This document shows positions 57,295 to 64,000 of a stretch of 64,000 bases of DNA, in pieces. The stretch's first letter is position 1. Each line of letters starts with the position of its first letter. A model generated the notes under the pieces. That model was not told the DNA's origin. It made no database searches and saw nothing but the letters and a program-made list of their open reading frames with translations. Source of the DNA: Pseudomonadota bacterium (GTDB lineage Bacteria; Pseudomonadota; Gammaproteobacteria; Burkholderiales; Usitatibacteraceae). Position numbers and translations under genes: made by a program. Location of the stretch: positions 1-64,000 of the forward strand of contig JAKOWJ010000161.1 in the NCBI GenBank assembly GCA_029781595.1, in the 5' to 3' direction.

Positions 57295-57543
57295 TCAGTC
57301 TTCGTCCTCGTCGTCGCCCGGCGCGATGCGGATGACGCGCGTGCGCTTGGGGCCGGCGGCGTAGCGCTCCAGCCCGACGAGGACGGGGTAGAGCTGCTCC
57401 AGGCGCGCGCGGGCCTCGCCCTCGTCGTCGAAGACGAGCGGCGCGCCGTCGGCGCCGCGCACGTCGTGCCAGAGGCGGGCGTCGCGCTCGTCCTCCTGCA
57501 CCTGCAGCTTGAAGCGCGGCGGCCCGGGCTTCGGGTAGGGCAT
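57295..57543 (-). CDS. Hypothetical acidic-tailed small protein
   Basis: ATG ORF of 82 aa ending APGDDEDED, directly downstream of the aldo/keto reductase. Confidence 0.6.
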   Translation of the reverse strand: MPYPKPGPPRFKLQVQEDERDARLWHDVRGADGAPLVFDDEGEARARLEQLYPVLVGLERYAAGPKRTRVIRIAPGDDEDED

Positions 57544-57548
57544 GGCGC

Positions 57549-58493
57549 TCAGGCGCTCGCGCGATCGAGCGCCGCGAGGGCGCCCGGGCCGAGCTCCAGG
57601 CGCGCCGCGGCGAGCAGGGTCGAGAGCTGCTCCGGCGTGCGCGCGCTGGCGATGGGCGCCGTGATGCCCGGCCGCGACTTCACCCAGGCCACGGCGACCT
57701 GGCCGGGCGTGGCGCCCAGGCCCGCGGCCACCTCCGAAAGCGCGCCGACGATGCGAAGCCCGCGCTCGTTGAGGTAGTTCCTCGCGCGCGCCCCGCGCGC
57801 GCTCTGGCCGAGGTCGGCTTCGCTGCGGTACTTGCCCGTGAGGAAGCCCGCGGCGAGCGCGTAGAACGGGATCACGCCCAGGCCCTGCTCGCGGCACAGG
57901 GGCCCGAGCTCGGCCTCGAAGCCCTCGCGGTCGTACAGGTTGTAGAGCGGCTGCAGCGTCTCGTAGCGCGGCAGCCCCAGGCGCGCGCTCGTCTCCAGCG
58001 CCGCGCGAAGGCTCGCCGGCGAGAAGTTCGAGGCGCCGATGGCGCGCACCTTGCCGGCGCGGATGAGCCCGTCGTAGGCCGAGAGCGTCTCCTCGTGGGG
58101 GACCGCCGGGTCCTCCTTGTGCGACTGGTAGAGATCGATGCGGTCGGTGCGCAGGCGCCTGAGCGACTCGTCCACGCTGCGCAGGATGTGCTCGCGCGAC
58201 AGTCCCTTGCCCCGCTTGGTCTCCCAGCCGACCTTGGTGGCGATGAGCACGCGCTCGCGCTTGCCCGAGCGCTCCAGCCACTTGCCGATGAGCGTCTCGG
58301 ATTCGCCCCCCTCGTTGCCGGGCACCCACGACGAGTAGGCGTCGGCGGTGTCCACGAGGTTGAAGCCGGCGTCGACGAAGGCGTCCAGGAGCCGGAAGGT
58401 GGTGGCCTCGTCGGCCGTCCAGCCGAAGACGTTGCCGCCGAAGGCGAGCGGCACGGCGTGCAGGCCGGAGCGGCCGAGGGGGCGCGGGGTCAT
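57549..58493 (-). CDS. Aldo/keto reductase
   Basis: [46 protein letters not shown]. Confidence 0.94.
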   Translation of the reverse strand: MTPRPLGRSGLHAVPLAFGGNVFGWTADEATTFRLLDAFVDAGFNLVDTADAYSSWVPGNEGGESETLIGKWLERSGKRERVLIATKVGWETKRGKGLSREHILRSVDESLRRLRTDRIDLYQSHKEDPAVPHEETLSAYDGLIRAGKVRAIGASNFSPASLRAALETSARLGLPRYETLQPLYNLYDREGFEAELGPLCREQGLGVIPFYALAAGFLTGKYRSEADLGQSARGARARNYLNERGLRIVGALSEVAAGLGATPGQVAVAWVKSRPGITAPIASARTPEQLSTLLAAARLELGPGALAALDRASA

Positions 58494-58616
58494 GGTCGGC
58501 GGGGCGGGGGAATACCGCGATTCTAGCGCCCGTTTACCCGGTGGCGCGGCCGGGGCAGAATGGCCCGCCGCGCCACGCAGCCGGACGAACCGCAACCACC
58601 ACGAGGAGGGAAGCCC

Positions 58617-59441
58617 GTGAAACCGTTGCTCCGCATCGCCGCCGTCGCCGTCGCCTGCCTCGCCGCCGCCACCGCCGCGGCCGTCGAGGCCGGCAAGACC
58701 GAGCTGCTCTGGCTGGGCCAGGCCGCCTTCCGCCTGACCACGCCGGGCGGCAAGGTCATCATGATCGACCCCTGGCTCACCACCAACCCGAAGACGCCCG
58801 CGAAGTGGAAGAACCTCGACGAGCTGGGCAAGGTGGACCTCATCCTCGTCACGCACGCCCACGGCGACCACTTCGGCGATTCGCCCGCCATCGCCACGAA
58901 GAACCACGCGCCCATCTGGGGGCCGGCGGGCCTGGACGCGACCATCGCCGCGCTGGGCATCGTGCCGAACGAGCTCGCGCCGCGCATGAACAAGAGCGGC
59001 ACCATCGAGCCCTTCGGCAAGGGCGGCGTGAAGATCACGATGACGCGCGCCGAGCACTCCTCGGAGTTCGCCTGGAAGAACCCCGCCACCGGCAAGACCG
59101 AGATCCACGTGGGCGGCGAGCCCGTGGGCTTCGTGATCGAGCTGGAGAACGGCAAGCGCATCTGGCACCTGGGGGACACGGGCCTGTTCGGCGACATGAA
59201 GCTCGTGGGCGAGTACTACAAGCCCGACATCGCGCTGGTGCCCATCGGCGGGCACTTCACCATGGGCCCGAAGGATGCGGCCTTCGCGGTGAGCCACTGG
59301 ATCAAGCCGAAGGACGTGGTGCCCATGCACTACGGCACCATCCCGCAGCTCGCCGGCACGCCCGAGGAGTTCGTGCAGGCGCTGGGCCACGCGCCCGTGA
59401 AGGTGCACGTGCTCAAGCCCGGCGAGGCGATGACCTTCTGA
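58617..59441 (+). CDS. Exported metallo-beta-lactamase-fold hydrolase (UlaG/YtkL-like)
   Basis: THAHGDHFGD, HLGDTGLFGD, PMHYGT; signal peptide; GTG start after AGGAGG. Confidence 0.9.
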   Translation: MKPLLRIAAVAVACLAAATAAAVEAGKTELLWLGQAAFRLTTPGGKVIMIDPWLTTNPKTPAKWKNLDELGKVDLILVTHAHGDHFGDSPAIATKNHAPIWGPAGLDATIAALGIVPNELAPRMNKSGTIEPFGKGGVKITMTRAEHSSEFAWKNPATGKTEIHVGGEPVGFVIELENGKRIWHLGDTGLFGDMKLVGEYYKPDIALVPIGGHFTMGPKDAAFAVSHWIKPKDVVPMHYGTIPQLAGTPEEFVQALGHAPVKVHVLKPGEAMTF

Positions 59442-59447
59442 GGCGCT

Positions 59448-60035
59448 TCAGCGGATGTGGGCGGGCAGCGCCTCGCCCCATCCCTGCAGGGGGCCGAGCG
59501 GCTGGCGGTTGACTTCCTGCTCGCGGATGGCGGGCTGGCCGCCGTGGATCACGTAGACCACGCGCCCGCCCGTCACCAGCACCAGGGCGTTGAAGGACCA
59601 GCCCGTCACGTCCGTCACGCGGCGGAAGTCCAGGGCGTCCAGCCAGAAGTTGCCCACGCGGTCGCGATGCGTCTCGCGCACGGCCACCGAGTAGCCCACG
59701 CAGGCCTTGCCCGAGTCCAGGCACTCGCGCAGCCCGCGGTCGAGCCGCTCCGGCGGCACGCTGCCGCCCAGCGGGAAGCGCAGCAGGATGTCGGAGTAGG
59801 TGAGGATCTGGACGTTGGGGGTCTCCACCGGGTCCAGGCCCAGCGCGCGGAGGTCCGCGACCGTGGTGCGGTACGGCTCGATGCGCTCGATGGCCGCGCG
59901 CGCCTCGTCGTAGCTGTGCCAGGCGCTGCGCACTTCGCTGCGCGCCGTGGGCAGGAGGTCCGCGCAGCCGGCGGCCAGGAGCAGCGCCGCCCCCGCGGCC
60001 ACCCGCCTCGCAGCCTCGCGCGCAGCAGCACCCAT
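59448..60035 (-). CDS. Putative lipoprotein, unknown function
   Basis: Lipobox-like LLLAAGC; 195 aa. Confidence 0.72.
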   Translation of the reverse strand: MGAAAREAARRVAAGAALLLAAGCADLLPTARSEVRSAWHSYDEARAAIERIEPYRTTVADLRALGLDPVETPNVQILTYSDILLRFPLGGSVPPERLDRGLRECLDSGKACVGYSVAVRETHRDRVGNFWLDALDFRRVTDVTGWSFNALVLVTGGRVVYVIHGGQPAIREQEVNRQPLGPLQGWGEALPAHIR

Positions 60036-60095
60036 GGAACTTCCTTTCCGGCGTGACCGCTTCCCCTCAGGCTAGACCCGCGTGCCGCCCCGGCG

Positions 60096-60109
60096 TTGAC
60101 CCCCGTCAA
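60096..60109. promoter_or_regulatory. FNR/Dnr/Nnr-like palindrome TTGAC-CCCC-GTCAA
   Basis: Perfect 5+5 inverted repeat; with minus-strand -10 TAGCCT (60069-60074) centre is ~-41. Confidence 0.5.
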
Positions 60110-60258
60110 GGGGCGCGCCGCGCGTCGCGCTCGAGGTAGGAAATGCCGCGTGGGCGGAAGTTCCCGCGGCCGGCCGCGCGCGGGCGCCCGGGGGCGACCC
60201 CGTTCGAGCCGAACCGGGCTTTCCCGTACAATTGCGCCTTTTTTCCGGTCCTCCCGAG

Positions 60259-60651
60259 ATGAGCCAGCGCAAGCCCTTCCCCGTCCGGGTCCGCGTGCAG
60301 TACGCGTGCTCGAAGTGTCCCGCCTGGTGCTGCACCTACGCGCACATCGAGATCGGCAAGCGCGACATCCAGCGCCTGGCGCGCCACTTCGGCGTGGACT
60401 ACGCGACGGCCGAGTCGCGCTTCACGCGGCCGCTGCCGGGCAAGCCGGCGCGCATGCTGCGCCACCGCGACGACACGATCTTCGACACCGCCTGCGTCTT
60501 CCTGGACCGCGAGGCGCGCCGCTGCACCGTCTACGCCGCGCGTCCCGGCACCTGCCGCGCCTATCCGGACAGCCGTCGCTGCGGCTACTACGACTTCCTG
60601 CGCTTCGAGCGCGAGCAGCAGGGCGACCCCGACTGGGTCGCGCGCACGTGA
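60259..60651 (+). CDS. YkgJ-family cysteine cluster protein
   Basis: CSKCPAWCC...CVFLDREARRCTVYAARPGTCRAYP. Confidence 0.92.
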   Translation: MSQRKPFPVRVRVQYACSKCPAWCCTYAHIEIGKRDIQRLARHFGVDYATAESRFTRPLPGKPARMLRHRDDTIFDTACVFLDREARRCTVYAARPGTCRAYPDSRRCGYYDFLRFEREQQGDPDWVART

Positions 60652-61589
60652 GCGGGCCCGTGACCCGCCTGCTGCTGCGCGCCGTGGCGCTGGCCGCCGC
60701 CCTCGCCGCGCTGCCGCTGGCCGCGGCGCCCTTTCCCTCGCGCCCCTTCACGGTCGTCGTGCCCACCGCGCCGGGGAGCGACGCCGACCGCCTCGCGCGC
60801 CTGCTCGCCCCCGAGCTGGGCAAGGTGTGGGGCCAGCCCGTGACGGTCGCCGACGACCCGTCGGACGGCGGCCTGGCGGCCGCCTGGCGCGCGGCGCGGG
60901 CGCCGTGGGACGCGTACACCGTGTTCCTGTCGGCCAGCGCCACCATCGACGACCCGCGCAAGCACTACTTCGCGGCCGTGACCACCGTCGCCACCGAGCC
61001 GCTGGCGATCGTCGCGCGCCGCGCCTCGCGCCTGAAGGACGTGGCGGGCCTGGTGAAGGCGGCCAAGGCGAAGCCGGGACGCCTCGCGTACGGGGCGCTC
61101 GAAGGCGGCCGCGCTCGCGCGCTCGCGGGCGAGCTCTTCCGCCGGGCCACGGGAACGGACCTGCGCCGCGTGAGCTTCGCGAGCGCGCAGGAGGCGCTGG
61201 CCGCGGCCGCCGCCGGCAAGGTGGACGTGGCCTTCGTGCCCGCGCGCGAGGCGGCCGCGGACCTCGCGGCCGGCCGCGTGAAGGCGCTCGCCGTCACCGG
61301 GGCGAAGCGCGCGCACGCGCTGCCCGCGGTGCCCACGGTCGCCGAGTCCGGCCACCCGGGCTTCGAGGCGGTGTCGTGGTACGGCCTGATGCTGCCCATC
61401 GCCACGCCCCGCCCGCTCGTGGCGCTGCACAACGCGGACGCCAACAGGGTCCTCGAGCTGCCCGCGGTGCGCGAGGCCATCCTCGCGATGGGCCTGGAGC
61501 CCGAGGGCGGCCCCATCGCGCGCCTCTTCGACCTGATCCGCCTGGACCGCGAGCAGTGGCCGAAGCTCGCGCCGCCGGGCGGGAAATAG
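60648..61589 (+). CDS. Divergent Bug/TctC-family substrate-binding protein
   Basis: FTVVVPTAPGSDADRLARLLAPELGKVWGQPV; PAVPTVAESGHPGFEAVSWYGL. Confidence 0.82.
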   Translation: MSGPVTRLLLRAVALAAALAALPLAAAPFPSRPFTVVVPTAPGSDADRLARLLAPELGKVWGQPVTVADDPSDGGLAAAWRAARAPWDAYTVFLSASATIDDPRKHYFAAVTTVATEPLAIVARRASRLKDVAGLVKAAKAKPGRLAYGALEGGRARALAGELFRRATGTDLRRVSFASAQEALAAAAAGKVDVAFVPAREAAADLAAGRVKALAVTGAKRAHALPAVPTVAESGHPGFEAVSWYGLMLPIATPRPLVALHNADANRVLELPAVREAILAMGLEPEGGPIARLFDLIRLDREQWPKLAPPGGK

Positions 61590-61615
61590 GCGCGCGCGGC
61601 GCCCGGAGGAACCCG

Positions 61616-63193
61616 ATGGCCGAGCCCGGCGCGTTCAAGCTCACCTACTCGACGATGTTCGACCCGCCCGAGGCGCTGCACGAGCGCTTCGAGGCGGCGC
61701 TCGCCGCCGTGCGCGGCCGGCTGGGCGCCCCGCACGCGATGCGCATCGGCGCCGAGGACCGCGCCGGGGCGGCGACGTTCGAGACGCGCTCGCCCATCGA
61801 CCGCGACTGGGTCCTCGGGCGCTTCCCGCTGGGCACGGCGCGCGACGTGAACGACGCGGTGGCCGCCGCGCGCGCCGCCTTCCGGCCGTGGGCCTCGCGC
61901 CCCTGGCCCGAGCGCGTGGCGCTGCTGCGCGAGGCCGCGCGCGTGATCGAGTCGCGCGTCTACGAGCTGGCCGCCGCCATGTCGCTGGAGGTGGGCAAGA
62001 ACCGCATGGAATCCCTGGGCGAGGTGCAGGAGACCGCCGACCTCTTCTCGTGGTACTGCGACGAGATGGAGGAGAACGGCGGGTTCGTGCGCTTCCTGCC
62101 CGACGACCCGGTGCCGGGCCACGCGAGCCGCAACCGGTCGGTGCTCCGGCCCCACGGCGTGTGGGCCGTGGTCGCGCCGTTCAACTTCCCCATGGCGCTC
62201 GCCGGCGGGCCGCTCGCCGCCGCGCTCGTGGCGGGCAACACCGTGGTCTTCAAGGTCGCGAGCGACACCGCCTGGTGCGGCGCGCTGCTCATGGAGTGCC
62301 TGCGCGAGGCGGGCCTGCCCGACGGCGTGGCCAACCACGTGACGGGCCCGGGAGGCGAGGTGGGCGAGGCGCTCGCCGGCCACCCGGACGTGGCCGGCAT
62401 CACCTTCACCGGCTCGGGCGAGGTGGGCCTCGCCATCGTGCGCCGCTTCGCCGCCGGCCGCTGGCCGAGGCCCTGCATCGCCGAGATGGGCGGCAAGAAC
62501 CCGGTCGTCGTCACGCGCCACGCGGACCTCGACCGCGCCGCCACCGGCATCTTCCGCTCCGCCTTCGGCCTGCAGGGGCAGAAGTGCTCGGCGGCCTCGC
62601 GCGTGCTGGTCGAGCGGCCGGTCCGGGACGAACTGGCCGCGCGCCTCTCGCAGCTCGCCGCGGGCGCGAGCGTGGGCGACCCCACGCGCCGCGAGAACTG
62701 GATGGGCCCGGTGATCAGCGCCGCGGCGCTGGCGCGCTACGAGCGCGTCGTGGCGCAGGCGGCGGGCGAGGGCTCGGTGCTCGCGGGCGGGCGGCGCCTC
62801 ACGGACGCCGGCCGCGAGCGCGGCTGGTTCGTCGCCCCCACCGTCGCCACCGCGCCGTGGGCCTCGTCCCTGTGGCGCGACGAGCACTTCCTGCCCTTCG
62901 TGCTGGTGGGCGCGGTGGATTCGCTGGACGAGGCGATCGCCCGCGCCAACGACACGGGCTACGGCCTCACGGCGGGCTTCTACGGCGCGCCGGGCGAGGT
63001 CGACGCCTTCCTCGGCGCCATCGAGGCGGGCGTGGTCTACGTGAACCGGCCGCAGGGCGCCACCACCGGCGCCTGGCCCGGCTACCAGCCCTTCGGCGGC
63101 TGGAAGGGCTCGGGCTCCACCGGCAAGAACATCGGCTCGTTCTACTACCTGCCGCAGTACCTGCGCGAGCAGTCGCAGACTGTCGTGGAGTGA
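61616..63193 (+). CDS. NAD(P)-dependent aldehyde dehydrogenase
   Basis: VAPFNFPMALAGGPLAAALVAGNTVVFK, FTGSGEVG, GLQGQKCSAASR. Confidence 0.95.
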   Translation: MAEPGAFKLTYSTMFDPPEALHERFEAALAAVRGRLGAPHAMRIGAEDRAGAATFETRSPIDRDWVLGRFPLGTARDVNDAVAAARAAFRPWASRPWPERVALLREAARVIESRVYELAAAMSLEVGKNRMESLGEVQETADLFSWYCDEMEENGGFVRFLPDDPVPGHASRNRSVLRPHGVWAVVAPFNFPMALAGGPLAAALVAGNTVVFKVASDTAWCGALLMECLREAGLPDGVANHVTGPGGEVGEALAGHPDVAGITFTGSGEVGLAIVRRFAAGRWPRPCIAEMGGKNPVVVTRHADLDRAATGIFRSAFGLQGQKCSAASRVLVERPVRDELAARLSQLAAGASVGDPTRRENWMGPVISAAALARYERVVAQAAGEGSVLAGGRRLTDAGRERGWFVAPTVATAPWASSLWRDEHFLPFVLVGAVDSLDEAIARANDTGYGLTAGFYGAPGEVDAFLGAIEAGVVYVNRPQGATTGAWPGYQPFGGWKGSGSTGKNIGSFYYLPQYLREQSQTVVE

Positions 63194-63217
63194 GCGCGAC
63201 GGCGACCGCGCGCTCGG

Positions 63218-63223
63218 TATAAT
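63218..63223 (+). promoter_or_regulatory. -10 element TATAAT
   Basis: GGTATAATCGCC upstream of the DUF4178-like gene. Confidence 0.5.
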
Positions 63224-63278
63224 CGCCGCACGGCCGCGCGCGGCGCGCGCGGCGGGCACCGGCGCCAGGGAGGAGCGG

Positions 63279-64000
63279 GTGGCGATCGAGAACAGACCGG
63301 GAACGCGCATGGCCACCTGCCCCTCGTGCGGCGGGCCGCTGCGCTTCCGCGGCGCCTCCTCGATCGTGGCGGTCTGCGCGTACTGCAAGTCCACGCTCGT
63401 GCGCGACGGCGCGAGGCTGGAGGACATCGGCAAGCAGGCCGACCTCCTCGAGGACGACTCCCCGATCCAGCTGGGCACCGGCGGGCGCTACCGCGGCGAG
63501 CGCTTCGCCGTGGTGGGCCGCATCCAGTACCGCTACCCGGCGGGCCTGTGGAGCGAGTGGCACGCGCTCTTCGACAACGGGCGCAGCGGCTGGCTCTCCG
63601 ACGCGAGCCGCGAGTACACGATGACCTTCCTCGCGCCGCCGGCGCCGGTGCCTCCCCACGAGTCGCTGCGGCCCGGCCAGGCGCTCTCCCTGGCCGGCGA
63701 CCGCTACAGCGTCGCGGACCTGGAGAGCGCCGAGGTGATCGCGGGCGAGGGCGAGCTGCCGTTCCGCTGGCAGTCGGGCTGGAAGGCGCCGGTGGCGGAC
63801 CTGCGCGGTGCCGGCACGCGCTTCGCCACCATCGACTACTCCGAGGACCCGCCGCACGTCTACCTGGGCGAGAAGCTGCCCTTCGAGGCCTTCGGCTTCG
63901 ACAACCTGCGCGACCCGGACCGGCCCGTCGAGCCGGGCGGCCGCGCCCTCGCCTTCAAGTGCGCCGGCTGCGGCGCGCCCATCGAGAAGAGCCTCGCCAC
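63279..64000 (+). CDS. Zinc-ribbon DUF4178-like protein (partial, runs off the window)
   Basis: GTG after AGGGAGGAG (alternative ATG 63309); CPSCGGPLRF...CAYCKSTLV; second ribbon CAGCGAPIEK. Confidence 0.75.
   Translation, partial: MAIENRPGTRMATCPSCGGPLRFRGASSIVAVCAYCKSTLVRDGARLEDIGKQADLLEDDSPIQLGTGGRYRGERFAVVGRIQYRYPAGLWSEWHALFDNGRSGWLSDASREYTMTFLAPPAPVPPHESLRPGQALSLAGDRYSVADLESAEVIAGEGELPFRWQSGWKAPVADLRGAGTRFATIDYSEDPPHVYLGEKLPFEAFGFDNLRDPDRPVEPGGRALAFKCAGCGAPIEKSLA

Noticed and set aside
63230-63262. GC-alternating run as a functional element
   Set aside because: Short alternation of G and C is expected in this base composition; nothing else supports function.

Overview
High-GC chromosomal window, probably from a betaproteobacterium (inferred from family content: several Bug/TctC-type binding proteins, a DUF3149-like peptide, a ~1900-aa double UvrA). 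It opens with the 3' end of a 23S rRNA, a 5S rRNA and a strong rRNA terminator, then carries about 50 protein-coding genes on both strands. Most are housekeeping or metabolic: pepN, rhlE, tandem uvrA, mnmC, ettA, an ABC efflux operon, an aromatic/ring-fission-like catabolic cluster, ALDH, an aminotransferase. I saw no prophage, IS element, CRISPR array or tRNA. The best candidate for an under-described system is the block at 464-6159: a CHASE2-class III cyclase with intact catalytic residues, two tandem FecR-like exported paralogues, and an exported caspase-like protein with about ten MORN repeats. A second signalling module at 43588-45653 pairs a degenerate cyclase-like domain/TM/PEGA protein with a Ser/Thr kinase; a stand-alone cNMP-binding protein lies just beyond it. 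Other leads: rhlE without a canonical start codon, two FNR/Dnr-like palindromes spaced as expected for class II promoters, a NYN-LOTUS-like protein, an S41-like protein that seems to lack the catalytic Ser, and small-ORF/hairpin loci. All family calls are from motif recognition by eye; no database search was run.
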